Assembly (NCBI GenBank): GCA_026397915.1
Contig: JAPLTX010000009.1
Coordinates: 1-64,000 of the forward strand
DNA from: Verrucomicrobiota bacterium
Lineage (GTDB): Bacteria; Verrucomicrobiota; Verrucomicrobiia; CAIQCK01
Direction: 5' to 3'
DNA length: 64,000 bases
This document shows, one piece after another, positions 28,459 to 38,754 of this stretch (the stretch's first letter is position 1; every line of letters begins with the position of its first letter). Position numbers and translations under genes: made by a program. The notes beneath the pieces are model-generated. The model was not told the origin of the DNA, did no database searches, and worked only from the letters and a program-made list of their open reading frames with translations.

Positions 28459-29783
28459 AAGTTCCCGCAACTTTCAAGGTTGCGGGCGTGATTCTGCTTG
28501 CGACTACGATGAAGTGCACTGCGACAAACGATTCGCTTCAATCCGAAGCTCAGGTCACCCGTGGCCCCGGCGGGCGCATCCTGACCAACACGGCGGTCTG
28601 GTCGCCCGACAGCGAGTGGATCGTCTATGACACGCGCAGCGACGCGGCGGGCGAGAAGTTCGACGGCAACCGCATCGAGATGGTGAACGTCCGCTCCGGC
28701 GAAGTGCGCGTCCTCTACGAATCGCGCAACGGCGCGCATTGCGGCGTCGCGACGTTTCATCCGCGCGAGGCGCGTGTGGTTTTCATCCTCGGCCCCGAAA
28801 ACCCGACGCCCGACTGGTCCTATAATGCCTATCATCGCCAAGGCGTCATCGTGGACGTGGCGCGGCCCGGCGTAGCCGTAAACCTCGATGCGCGCGACCT
28901 CGTCTTACCGTTTACAGCCGGAGCGTTGCGCGGCGGGTCGCATGTCCACGTGTGGGACGCGGCGGGCGAACGGATCAGTTTCACCTACGAGGATCACGTG
29001 CTGGCGCAATGCGGCCTCAACCAGCGCAACATCGGCGTAAGCGTTCCAGGAAAACCGGTGCGTGTTCCGAAGACTCATCCGCGCAACCATGACGGCGAGT
29101 ATTTTACCGTGCTGGTCACGCGCACGACTGCCAACCCAAAGCATGGCTCGGATGAGATCAAGAAAGCATTTGAGGAAGGCTGGGTCGGTCGGCGCGCGCT
29201 GGCGTTTCAGGGTCATGTCGTCACTGAGAAAGGCGAGACGATCTCCGAAGTCTTCATTGCCGACCTACCCGACAACCTCGCGCAGCCCGGCGACGGCCCA
29301 CTCGCCGGCGCGGAGATGCGGATGCCATCTCCACCCCGCGGCGTGACACAACGACGGCTGACGTTCACGGCAGGGCGCAAGCACCCCGGCATCCAAGGCC
29401 CTCGCCACTGGCTGCGAAGTTCGCCCGACCGCTCGCGCATCGCGTTCCTGATGAAGGACGACGCCGGCGTGGCGCAACTCTGGACCGTCCCGCCCAACGG
29501 CGGTGCACCCGTGCAGCTCACACGCAACCCGTGGCCCATCGCGTCGGCGTTCACGTGGAGTCCCGATGGCAAACACATCGCGCACGTGGCGGACAACAGC
29601 GTCTGCGTCACCGACGCGGCCACCGGTGCGACGACGCGGCTGACGCCGCGCAGCGATGACGCGAGCGCGCCGCAACCGGAGGCGTGCGTGTTTTCGCCGG
29701 ACGGCACGAAGATCGCCTTTGTGCGCCGAATGCCGTCGCCCGACGCGCCGGCAAACCGAGTCTTCGTTATAAACGTGAAATGA
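28455..29783 (+). CDS. TolB/WD40-like beta-propeller (PD40) protein, DUF3748-like
   Basis: GRILTNTAVWSPDSEWIVYDTRSD..., FTWSPDGKHIAHVADNSVCV..., CVFSPDGTKIAFVRRM. ATGA overlap with the upstream gene. Confidence 0.75.
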   Translation: MKVPATFKVAGVILLATTMKCTATNDSLQSEAQVTRGPGGRILTNTAVWSPDSEWIVYDTRSDAAGEKFDGNRIEMVNVRSGEVRVLYESRNGAHCGVATFHPREARVVFILGPENPTPDWSYNAYHRQGVIVDVARPGVAVNLDARDLVLPFTAGALRGGSHVHVWDAAGERISFTYEDHVLAQCGLNQRNIGVSVPGKPVRVPKTHPRNHDGEYFTVLVTRTTANPKHGSDEIKKAFEEGWVGRRALAFQGHVVTEKGETISEVFIADLPDNLAQPGDGPLAGAEMRMPSPPRGVTQRRLTFTAGRKHPGIQGPRHWLRSSPDRSRIAFLMKDDAGVAQLWTVPPNGGAPVQLTRNPWPIASAFTWSPDGKHIAHVADNSVCVTDAATGATTRLTPRSDDASAPQPEACVFSPDGTKIAFVRRMPSPDAPANRVFVINVK

Positions 29784-32700
29784 ATCTTATGAACATCATG
29801 AAGACAGAATTCATCCTTACCGCCACGGTCCTGTTCTGCGCAGTGACGCCGGGAATCCACGCCGCCACGCCGTCCGCCAAGGTGCCGGGCGTCGTCATTG
29901 ACCACATCCCGGCCTCGACCGGCGTCTATGTCGGCTCGCCGAGCATCGCCATCCTGCCCAACGGCGACTACGTCGCGTCGCACGACCACTTCGGGCCAAA
30001 GACGAAGGAGCACGAGAGCGCGCTTACCGCAGTGTTCCGCTCAGCCGATCGCGGCAAGACTTGGAAGAAAGTCTCCGAGGTTGATGGCGCGTTCTGGTCC
30101 AGCCTGTTCGTCCACCGCGGCGCACTCTATCTACTCGGTCCGCACAAGCACTACGGCAACATCCTCATCCGCCGCTCCACCGACGGCGGCTCCACGTGGA
30201 CGACGCCGACCAGCAGCACGACCGGCGTGCTGCGCGACAACGGCGAGTATCACTGCGCGCCCATGCCCGTCATCGAACACGCCGGCCGGCTCTGGCGCGC
30301 GTTCGAGTGGCGCCATCCGCCCGTCTTATGGGGCATCAACTACCGCGTGGCGATGTTGTCCGCGCCGGTGGACGCCGACCTGCTCAACGCGGCGAGCTGG
30401 ACGCTGGCCGAGCCGCTTCCGAGCGACCGCTTGTGGAACGGCGGCGACATGGGCGCGTGGCTCGAAGGCAACGCCGTCGTCACGCCCGCCGGCGAACTCG
30501 TGGACATTCTTCGCGTCCAGACCCGGTCGCCGGACGAGAAAGCCGCCATCGTGCGTGTTAGCGCCGATGGGAAGAAAATGTCGTTCGATCCTGCGACGGG
30601 CTTCGTGAACTTCCCCGGCGGCGCGAAGAAGTTCACAATCCGTTTCGACCCGCAGAGCAAGCTCTACTGGTCGCTGGCCAGCATCGTCCACGAGCGTCAC
30701 CGCGCCGGCAACCCCGGCGGCATCCGCAACACGCTCGCGTTGACCTGTTCGCCGGACCTCATCCACTGGACCGTGCGCTGCATCCTGCTCTACCACCCCG
30801 ACGTGAAGAAACACGGCTTCCAATATGTGGACTGGATCTTCGACGGCGACGACATCATAGCCGCCAACCGCACCGCCTACGACGACGGCCAGGGCGGCGC
30901 GCACAACGCGCACGACGCGAACTACCTGACCTTCCATCGCATCGCCAACTTCCGCGCCAAGACGATGCGCGATTCCGTGCCGATCACCCTGCCGCCGCCC
31001 GCGCGCGCCGAGACCGCCGACTTCATCGTCACCGGCGACGGTTGGACGCTGGCAACGCTGGCGGACAACGAGAAGGCGTTCGGCAACCGCCCCTATGTCT
31101 GGAAGAGCGTGCCGGAGAAATTCCGCCGCTGGCGCATCACGCAGACCTTGGGCGGCGAACAAGCCCGAATCTGCGTGAAGGCAAAGCGCAACACGACGTT
31201 GTTCGCCGCCACCACCGCTGCAAAGCAGACGGGGATTGATCTCGCCGGCTGGAATACGGCAGCGAATGCCGCGTTCCACTACACCGACAAAGGCCAGACG
31301 CCAATGACGGTCCATTGCCGCGCGCTGAAAGCCAGCGAGGAACTCGTCGTGCCGCAGGGCAACTGGAGCGGCATGATGGCGCTGCTGCCGCCCGACGGCG
31401 CGTCCGTCGCCGCGCTCGTGGCGTCAGCGCAGCCGTTGGAGCGGCTCAAATACAACAACCCCGGCCTCGTCGTGGACCTTGGCGTCGGCCTCTGGGCGTG
31501 GCCGCTGCCGATGGACTTCGATGGTGACGGCGACCTCGACCTTGTCGTCAACTGCCCTGACAAACCCTACAACGGCGTTTATTTCTTCGAGAACGCCAGC
31601 GGCGACACGGCGAAGAACAAGATGCCTGTCTTCAAGCCGGCCAAGCGCATCAGCAAGGGTTTGCAAAACGTCCAGGTCAGCTACGTTGACGGCAAGCCGC
31701 GTGTGATGTCACCCGCGACCGAGTATCCCGACTTCCTGAGGACCGGCCTCGAAAACGGTGTGAAGCTGCCGTTGCCGCCAAACATCCATCCGAACAAAGT
31801 CCGCGCGAACATGTGGCGGCGGGTGGACTACGACGGCGACGGCAAGCTCGACATCATCGTCGGCGTCGGCGACTGGACCGACTACGGCTGGGACAATGCT
31901 TACAACGCCAGCGGCACATGGACGAACGGCCCGTTGCGCGGATTCGTCTATGTCATCCGCAACACTGGCACAAACGAGAAACCGGTTTACGACAAACCGG
32001 TGAAAATCATGGCCGGCGTCAAACCGGTCGAAGTCTTCGGCTGGCCGTCGCCGAACTTCGCCGACTTCGACGGTGACGGCGACCTCGACCTCCTCTGCGG
32101 CGAATTCCTCGACGGCTTCACTTACTTCGAGAACGTCGGCACGCGCACCGCACCGAAATATGCGCCGGGCAAGCGGCTGAAAACCGCCGATGGCAAGCCG
32201 CTCGTGATGGACCTGGAGATGATCACGCCGACGGCGATTGATTGGGACAAGGACGGCGACCTCGATCTCATCGTCGGCGACGAGGACGGCCGCGTGGCGT
32301 TTATCGAGAACACCGGCAAGTTTGCGGCCGACCACACGCCGGTGTTTCTGCCGCCGCGCTATTTCCGGCAGGAGGCCGATGACGTGAAGTTCGGCGCGTT
32401 GGCGACGCCGTGCGGGTTTGATTGGGACGGCGACGGCGACACCGACATCATCAGCGGCAACACCGCCGGCTACATCGCGCTCTTCGAGAACCTCAGTGGC
32501 CCCGGCGTCGAGAAACCGAAGTGGGCCGCGCCGAAGTATCTCAAGGCCGACGGCAAGTTCATTCGTTTTATGGCCGGCCCGAATGGCAGCATCCAAGGCC
32601 CGTGCGAGGCGAAGTGGGGCTACACGACGTTGAGTGTGGCGGACTGGGACGGTGACGGGCTGCCCGATCTGATCGTCAACTCGATCTGGGGCAAAGTGGT

Positions 32701-35413
32701 GTGGTTCAAGAACGTCGGCACGCGCAAGACCCCGAAACTCGCCGCCGCGCAGCCGGTCGAGGTCGAGTGGAACGGCCCGCAGCCAACGCTCGCTTACGGC
32801 TGGCTGCGGCCGAATGGCAAGGAGCTGCTCACACAGTGGCGCACGACACCGGTGGCGGTGGATTGGAACAAGGATGGCCTCACCGACCTTGTAATGCTCG
32901 ATCACGAAGGCTATCTCGCATTCTTTGAGCGCGCCCGCCGCGACGGCAAGCTCGTGCTGCTGCCGCCGAAACGTGTGTTCTGCGACGACAAAGGCGAGCC
33001 GCTGCGCCTCAACGCCGGCATCGCCGGCAAGAGCGGCCGGCGCAAGCTCTGCATCGTGGACTGGGACGGCGACGGCAAGCTCGACATCCTCGCCAACGCC
33101 GCCAATGCGAAATTCTACCGCCAAGTTGCGTCACGTGACGGCAAATGGTTCTTCAAGGACATGGGCTTGCTGGTAGAACAGAGCATCGAAGGCCACGACG
33201 TCAGCCCGACGGTCGTAGATTTCAACGGTGACGGTATTCCTGACTTCCTCGGCGGCGCGGAGGATGGGCATTTATACTATTTGAGGAATTCGCGCACACA
33301 ACCCAAAGAGCAAAATGTCGCCGCCATCGTGAAGAAAGAGTTCATCTACGAAACCGCGCCGTTCCCCTCCTGCCACGCGACGACCATCGTCGAGCCTCAG
33401 GGCGGCGGCTTGGTGGCGGCGTGGTTCGGCGGCACGCGCGAAGGCGACAAGGACGTTGGCATCTGGCTCTCGCGCCATGAAGGCGGCAAATGGACCGCGC
33501 CCGTCGAGGTCGCCAATGGCGTGCAAGCCGACGGCGCACGCCATCCGTGTTGGAACCCGGTGCTGCTTCAGCCAAAGGAGGGGGCATTGCTGCTCTTCTA
33601 CAAAGTCGGGCCGTCGCCAAACAAGTGGTGGGGCATGTTGCGCACGAGCAATGACGGTGGCAAGACATGGAGCGCCGCACGCCGCTTGCCCAATGGCATC
33701 CTTGGCCCGATCAAGAACAAGCCGGTGCAACTCGCCAACGGCGACATCCTTTGCCCGACCAGCACCGAGACAACGGAGAAGCCGAGCAAGTGGCGCGTCC
33801 ATTTCGAGCGCACGGGCGACCTCGGCAAGACGTGGACGAAAGTTGAACCGGCTGCCGCCACGACCGGCCCGGAGATGAACGCCATCCAGCCGAGCATCCT
33901 GTTCCATCCCGGCGACAAACTCCAGGCCATCGGCCGTTCACGCGAGAAGCGACTGTTTCAGACTTGGTCCAGCGACGGCGGCAAGACTTGGAGTGCGCTG
34001 ACGCCAGCCGACCTGCCCAACCCGAACTCCGGCACCGATGCCGTCACGTTGCGCGATGGCCGGCATCTGTTGGTCTATAATCCAGTCGAGCGCGGCCGAT
34101 CACCGCTCAGCGTCGCCATCTCGCGCGATGGCAAATCGTGGCGGAACGTGCTCGTGCTGGAGGACGAACCGAGGGCGGAGTTCAGTTATCCCGCGTGCAT
34201 CCAGACAAGCGACGGTCTCGTCCACATCACCTACACGTGGAAACGCCAGAAGATCCGCCACGTCGTCGTGGATCCGGCGAAGTTGGTGTTGACTGAACCA
34301 AAGCGCAGCACAATCACTAACGGCGCGGAATGGAAGAACGACCGGCCCATTGCGTTGCCCGGAGCGACGCGGCCAAAGGTGGAGAGCGTTCTCATTTATC
34401 AGCCGACCACTGAATGGACCTACTCGCACCATCAGAGCATCACGTTCTTCAAAGGCCGCTTCTACGCCATCTGGTCGAACGGCCGACAAGACGAAGATGC
34501 GCCCGGCCAGCGTGTGCTCATGGCCTCGTCGGCCGATTTCAGGAACTGGACCACGCCGCGCCCACTTGTGGATTCGGTGACAGAGAAGGGCGTTGAGCGC
34601 GTGCTGACGGCAGCCGGTTTCCATCAGCACGATGGCACGCTCGTCGCTTATTTCGGCAACTACGGGCCGCACAAAGAGACGACGCACCTGCAAGCTGTCA
34701 CGACGACCGACGGTAAACACTGGAGCGCCGTGCGAGAGATGGGCGTGCCGGTCAACCCCAACCACGGCCCGCAACGCACCGCTTCGGGCCGGTTCATCAT
34801 CGCCGGCAATATCTCATTCCCCTACAGCGACGACCTGACCGGCCTCGCCGGTTGGAAGATGACCGGCATCTATCCGGAGGACATGGCCGCAACTATCAAG
34901 GACGATCCGGCGTCATTTTGGGAAGTGTCGAAGCATCAAGGCTGGCAGACGGGGCTTTGCGAAGGCTCGTTCTACCAGACCGACGACGGTGTTCTGCACA
35001 TGCTATTGCGAAATGCCGCCAAGCAGAACACGCGTCGTCTCTGGCTCACCGAAAGCCGCGACAACGGTGCGACGTGGTCCACGCCCGTCGAGTCGGAGTT
35101 CAGCGACACCAACGCCAAGTTCCACTTCGGTCGCCTGCCCGACGGCCGCTTCTACTACATCGGCAATCCCGTCGGCGGCGGTCGCACGCCGCTGGCGCTC
35201 TCGCTCTCGCGCGACGGTGTGCGCTTCGACCGCCACTTCATCCTCGGCGACACTCACTACGAGCGGCGCAAAGCCGGCGGCGCCAAAGGCGGCGAATACG
35301 GCTATCCCCATAGCATCATTCATGACGGCCACCTCTACGTCATCGTCTCGCGCCAGAAGGAAGCGGTGGAAGTGCTGCGCGTGGCGTTGAGCGAACTGCA
35401 AGACGCGCCATGA
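29780..35413 (+). CDS. Giant secreted multidomain protein: sialidase - VCBS/FG-GAP repeats - sialidase - sialidase
   Basis: Signal peptide MNIMKTEFILTATVLFCAVTPGIHA. Asp boxes in three separate regions. Nine D-x-[DN]-x-D-G-type calcium motifs (DFDGDGDLDLVVN, DYDGDGKLDIIVG, etc.). ATG at 29780 overlaps the upstream TGA. Confidence 0.85.
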   Translation: MNLMNIMKTEFILTATVLFCAVTPGIHAATPSAKVPGVVIDHIPASTGVYVGSPSIAILPNGDYVASHDHFGPKTKEHESALTAVFRSADRGKTWKKVSEVDGAFWSSLFVHRGALYLLGPHKHYGNILIRRSTDGGSTWTTPTSSTTGVLRDNGEYHCAPMPVIEHAGRLWRAFEWRHPPVLWGINYRVAMLSAPVDADLLNAASWTLAEPLPSDRLWNGGDMGAWLEGNAVVTPAGELVDILRVQTRSPDEKAAIVRVSADGKKMSFDPATGFVNFPGGAKKFTIRFDPQSKLYWSLASIVHERHRAGNPGGIRNTLALTCSPDLIHWTVRCILLYHPDVKKHGFQYVDWIFDGDDIIAANRTAYDDGQGGAHNAHDANYLTFHRIANFRAKTMRDSVPITLPPPARAETADFIVTGDGWTLATLADNEKAFGNRPYVWKSVPEKFRRWRITQTLGGEQARICVKAKRNTTLFAATTAAKQTGIDLAGWNTAANAAFHYTDKGQTPMTVHCRALKASEELVVPQGNWSGMMALLPPDGASVAALVASAQPLERLKYNNPGLVVDLGVGLWAWPLPMDFDGDGDLDLVVNCPDKPYNGVYFFENASGDTAKNKMPVFKPAKRISKGLQNVQVSYVDGKPRVMSPATEYPDFLRTGLENGVKLPLPPNIHPNKVRANMWRRVDYDGDGKLDIIVGVGDWTDYGWDNAYNASGTWTNGPLRGFVYVIRNTGTNEKPVYDKPVKIMAGVKPVEVFGWPSPNFADFDGDGDLDLLCGEFLDGFTYFENVGTRTAPKYAPGKRLKTADGKPLVMDLEMITPTAIDWDKDGDLDLIVGDEDGRVAFIENTGKFAADHTPVFLPPRYFRQEADDVKFGALATPCGFDWDGDGDTDIISGNTAGYIALFENLSGPGVEKPKWAAPKYLKADGKFIRFMAGPNGSIQGPCEAKWGYTTLSVADWDGDGLPDLIVNSIWGKVVWFKNVGTRKTPKLAAAQPVEVEWNGPQPTLAYGWLRPNGKELLTQWRTTPVAVDWNKDGLTDLVMLDHEGYLAFFERARRDGKLVLLPPKRVFCDDKGEPLRLNAGIAGKSGRRKLCIVDWDGDGKLDILANAANAKFYRQVASRDGKWFFKDMGLLVEQSIEGHDVSPTVVDFNGDGIPDFLGGAEDGHLYYLRNSRTQPKEQNVAAIVKKEFIYETAPFPSCHATTIVEPQGGGLVAAWFGGTREGDKDVGIWLSRHEGGKWTAPVEVANGVQADGARHPCWNPVLLQPKEGALLLFYKVGPSPNKWWGMLRTSNDGGKTWSAARRLPNGILGPIKNKPVQLANGDILCPTSTETTEKPSKWRVHFERTGDLGKTWTKVEPAAATTGPEMNAIQPSILFHPGDKLQAIGRSREKRLFQTWSSDGGKTWSALTPADLPNPNSGTDAVTLRDGRHLLVYNPVERGRSPLSVAISRDGKSWRNVLVLEDEPRAEFSYPACIQTSDGLVHITYTWKRQKIRHVVVDPAKLVLTEPKRSTITNGAEWKNDRPIALPGATRPKVESVLIYQPTTEWTYSHHQSITFFKGRFYAIWSNGRQDEDAPGQRVLMASSADFRNWTTPRPLVDSVTEKGVERVLTAAGFHQHDGTLVAYFGNYGPHKETTHLQAVTTTDGKHWSAVREMGVPVNPNHGPQRTASGRFIIAGNISFPYSDDLTGLAGWKMTGIYPEDMAATIKDDPASFWEVSKHQGWQTGLCEGSFYQTDDGVLHMLLRNAAKQNTRRLWLTESRDNGATWSTPVESEFSDTNAKFHFGRLPDGRFYYIGNPVGGGRTPLALSLSRDGVRFDRHFILGDTHYERRKAGGAKGGEYGYPHSIIHDGHLYVIVSRQKEAVEVLRVALSELQDAP

Positions 35414-36372
35414 CTGTCGAGTGGCAATTCATCCGGGTGGGGCTGTTCGTGGGCGGCATTGTGGTCACCTATTGGCTGGCATTTCGTTGGGTCCTCGACC
35501 GATTCCATGGAGATACGCCACGCTCGCGGCTCGATCACTGTTTCCGCTCCAGTTGGACAGGAGGTGTTTTGCTGAGTCTCGCAGGCATTGGAATCCTGTG
35601 CATGGCTTATGGCCTCATGCTCGAACCGCGTCGAGTGACAGTGAAGGCCTATGCAATTGAGACATCCAAGCTGCCGCTGGGGCAACGGGTGCGGTTGGTC
35701 CATATGGCGGACCTGCACGTGCGTGAGAACGGCCCGCGAGAGCGAACGCTTCCGGATATCGTCCGCTTGTTACATCCGGACGTCATCTTGCACACGGGCG
35801 ATGTCTTCGGGACTCGCACGGATGTCGCCTCCATCATTGTGAAACTGCTTCGTTCATGGGACGTGCCGCAATACGCCTGTGAAGGCAACCTTGATGGTTT
35901 GGGCGACTTCAAAGACTGCATGCGCCAAGCCGGTGTGATCACCCTCAACGGAATTCGCCCGGCAATCTGTAAAGTGCGCGGTATTCGCCTCTCCATCAGC
36001 GGGTTTCCATCGGGGGCGGAGCCAGCGATGCGCAACAGCCTCAGAGGCTTGTCGCCAGATGACTTCAACATTGTCCTTTATCACCATCCGGAGGGATTTC
36101 CTGAGACGTGGGAGACGCGCACCGACCTCATGCTGGCTGGCCACACTCATGGTGGCCAAGTCCGGCTCCCTTTTTACGGCGCTTTGATCACGCTTGATCG
36201 CTTCAGCAAACGGTGGGAGTCGGGCCTGTTCGACGAGCACGGCGTCAAGCTGGTTGTCTCGCGCGGACTCGGCTGCGAGCCTGGCATTCCTGAGATGCGC
36301 TTTTGCTGTCCGCCCGAGGTCGTGGTAATAGACTTGATTGGCCGCTCACAACATCCGGAAGCATTGCGATGA
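35410..36372 (+). CDS. Membrane-anchored metallophosphoesterase
   Basis: MADLHV, HTGDVF, GNLDG, LYHHPE and LAGHTHGGQVRLP motifs, plus N-terminal TM helices. Confidence 0.82.
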   Translation: MTVEWQFIRVGLFVGGIVVTYWLAFRWVLDRFHGDTPRSRLDHCFRSSWTGGVLLSLAGIGILCMAYGLMLEPRRVTVKAYAIETSKLPLGQRVRLVHMADLHVRENGPRERTLPDIVRLLHPDVILHTGDVFGTRTDVASIIVKLLRSWDVPQYACEGNLDGLGDFKDCMRQAGVITLNGIRPAICKVRGIRLSISGFPSGAEPAMRNSLRGLSPDDFNIVLYHHPEGFPETWETRTDLMLAGHTHGGQVRLPFYGALITLDRFSKRWESGLFDEHGVKLVVSRGLGCEPGIPEMRFCCPPEVVVIDLIGRSQHPEALR

Positions 36373-36494
36373 TCCACACAGGCTTGACCCGCAGGCCGTG
36401 CGGCGCATCATTCAGGAGCACGGCGGTAAACTGGTGGTATTAACTACAAACCGAAAATGGCCCTGGCAAGAACCGAGATCAACCCCATCGCAAA

Positions 36495-38393
36495 ATGAAA
36501 ACCATCCTTCTTTCCGCTCTCGCACTGACTCTGGCACTCGCTGATCGCGCAACCACTGCCGAGCCGGAACATCCGAACATTCTCTGGCTCGTCAGCGAGG
36601 ACAACTACGTCTTCCTCGGCTGCTACGGCGATCCGCTGGCGAGGACGCCGACGCTGGGCAAGCTGGCGCGCGAGGGCGTGCTGTTCGAGCGGTGCTTCAC
36701 GCAACCGGTTTGCGCGCCGTCGAGGCACACCTTGATCGCCGGCGTGTATGCGGCCTCGTCCGGGCCAGGCCAGCACATGCGCGCGCAAGGTAAGATTCCG
36801 TCGTGGCTCAAGGGATTCCCGGCGCTGCTACGCGAGGCGGGTTACTACACGTCCAACAACGCCAAGACCGATTACAACTCGCCGATCAGCGTTCAGGACG
36901 CTTGGAACGAGTGCGGCAGGAAAGCCCACTGGCGCAACCGGCCCGCCGGGCAGCCGTTCTTCAGCGTGTTTAACCACGAGGTCACGCACGAAAGCTGTCT
37001 GTTCCCGGAAAAGGAACTGCCGCTGGACTTCCCACCGATGGACCCGGCGCGCGTGCGCATCCCGCCGTATCAGCCCGACACGCCGGAGATGCGCGCCGAC
37101 TGGGCGCGCTATTACAACCACATCACGCTCATGGACGGCCAGATTGCCGCGAAGTTGAAAGACCTCGCTGACGCCGGCCTCGCGGAGAACACCATCGTCT
37201 TCTACTACTCCGACAACGGCGGCGTGCTGCCGCGCAGCAAGCGGTTCCTGCAAGAGAGCGGCACGCACGTCCCGCTCATCATCTACTTTCCGCCGAAGTG
37301 GCGTCACCTTGCGCCGGCCGCGCCCGGCTCGCGCATCAAGGATCCGGTGCATTTTGTGGACTTCGCGCCGACGGTGCTCTCGCTGGCCGGCGTGAAAAAG
37401 CCGGGCTACATGCAGGGCCATGCGTTCGCCGGGGTGGCGAAGGAGAAACCAAACGAGTTTGTCTTCTGCACACGCGACCGAATGGACGAGCGCTACGACA
37501 TGATGCGCTCGGTCGTGGACTCGAGATGGCTCTACATCCGCAATTTCCGGCCCGATCTGCCCTATGTGCAACCGCTCGACTACATGTTCCGGGCGCGCGG
37601 CTACCAGTCGTGGGCGCGCGTGGCCCGCGAGGGCAAGCTCACGCCCGCCACCGCGCAGTTCTGGGGCGCAAAGCCCAGCGAGGAGCTTTACGACATGACC
37701 ACCGACCGCGACAGCGTGAAGAACCTCGCCGGCGATCCTGCGCACCGCACGACATTGGAGCGGATGCGCGCAGCGTTGAAACGGCACACGCTGGAGATCA
37801 ACGACAACGGTTTCCTGCCCGAAGGCTCTGCGCTGGAAGGCTACGACGCCTCGCGCGCGCCGGGCGCGTTTCCACTGGAGCACGTGTTCGATCTGGCGGC
37901 GCTGGCGTCCGACCGCGACGCGGCAAACTTGCCGAAGCTGATCGAGTCGCTCGGCGACGCAAGCGAGCCGGTTCGCTGGTGGGCCGCGCAAGGTTGCACG
38001 ATGCTTCGCGAGAAGGCCGCGCCCGCCGAAGCGGCATTGCGGAAACGACTGGAGGATGCGTCCGGCGCAGTGCAGGTCGTCGCCGCTGAGGCGCTGGCGC
38101 GCATCGGCAAGACCGACACGGCGCTGCCGGTGCTGGAGCGTTGGGTGACGAATGCGGACGCGCCGTTCTTCGCACTGCAAGCGGCAAACGTCCTCGACCG
38201 TCTTGGCGAGAGCGCACGGCCCGCGCTGCCGGCGCTGAAGCAGTCACTCGCTGCACTGCCGAAAGGAAAAGGGAAGGGGAAAGGGAAAGGTCAAAGCACG
38301 GAAGGCCAATACCCGAAGCGTATCCTGGAGCGTGTCGTCGCTGTGCTGGAAGGCCGCGAGCAGGCGCTGGTTTACCCGACGCCGCAGCCGTGA
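36495..38393 (+). CDS. Type I (formylglycine) sulfatase with C-terminal HEAT-like repeats
   Basis: PNILWLVSEDNYVFLGCYGD, VCAPSRHTLIAG (C-x-P-S-R modification motif), IVFYYSDNGGVLPRSKR, HEAT-like tail. Confidence 0.9.
   Translation: MKTILLSALALTLALADRATTAEPEHPNILWLVSEDNYVFLGCYGDPLARTPTLGKLAREGVLFERCFTQPVCAPSRHTLIAGVYAASSGPGQHMRAQGKIPSWLKGFPALLREAGYYTSNNAKTDYNSPISVQDAWNECGRKAHWRNRPAGQPFFSVFNHEVTHESCLFPEKELPLDFPPMDPARVRIPPYQPDTPEMRADWARYYNHITLMDGQIAAKLKDLADAGLAENTIVFYYSDNGGVLPRSKRFLQESGTHVPLIIYFPPKWRHLAPAAPGSRIKDPVHFVDFAPTVLSLAGVKKPGYMQGHAFAGVAKEKPNEFVFCTRDRMDERYDMMRSVVDSRWLYIRNFRPDLPYVQPLDYMFRARGYQSWARVAREGKLTPATAQFWGAKPSEELYDMTTDRDSVKNLAGDPAHRTTLERMRAALKRHTLEINDNGFLPEGSALEGYDASRAPGAFPLEHVFDLAALASDRDAANLPKLIESLGDASEPVRWWAAQGCTMLREKAAPAEAALRKRLEDASGAVQVVAAEALARIGKTDTALPVLERWVTNADAPFFALQAANVLDRLGESARPALPALKQSLAALPKGKGKGKGKGQSTEGQYPKRILERVVAVLEGREQALVYPTPQP
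38262..38290. repeat. Purine-only low-complexity repeat encoding KGKGKGKGKG
   Basis: aaaggaaaagggaaggggaaagggaaagg near the 3' end of the sulfatase gene. Confidence 0.8.
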
Positions 38394-38415
38394 CACCGCC
38401 AATGCGTGGACATCT

Positions 38416-38754
38416 TCAGTCCACGTGGAAGACTTCTTCCATATCGGACCACCATTCGCCTTCGAGGCGGCTGGCGAGCGGGGCTTGGCATGGTTTGCAG
38501 AAGCTCCACCAACGCTGCGTCACCGAGTCGGCAGCCATCTTCGCCATGTCAGCAGCGAAGTCGGTGCCGGTGTATTCGAGATAGCTGAAAAGGTAAGGCT
38601 TACCGTCGTCGAGGCGGCGGAGGTAGATCGAGTAGTTCTGGATGTTGCACGCCTTGATCATCTTCAGCACGTCCGGCCAAACGGCGGCGTGCAGGCTTTT
38701 GTATTCGTCCACCTTCTCCGGGCGCAGCCCGATGACCCAACCGAATCGTTTCAT
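38416..38754 (-). CDS. L-rhamnose mutarotase family protein
   Basis: MKRFGWVIGLRPEKVDEYKSLHAAVWPDVLKMIKACNIQNYSIYLRRLDDGKPYLFSYLEYTG is characteristic of the RhaM family. ATGA overlap with the upstream gene. Confidence 0.88.
   Translation of the reverse strand: MKRFGWVIGLRPEKVDEYKSLHAAVWPDVLKMIKACNIQNYSIYLRRLDDGKPYLFSYLEYTGTDFAADMAKMAADSVTQRWWSFCKPCQAPLASRLEGEWWSDMEEVFHVD

Noticed and set aside
36338-36544. Small ORF between the metallophosphoesterase and sulfatase genes
   Set aside because: Overlaps the upstream gene and has no recognisable motif or start context. Probably chance.
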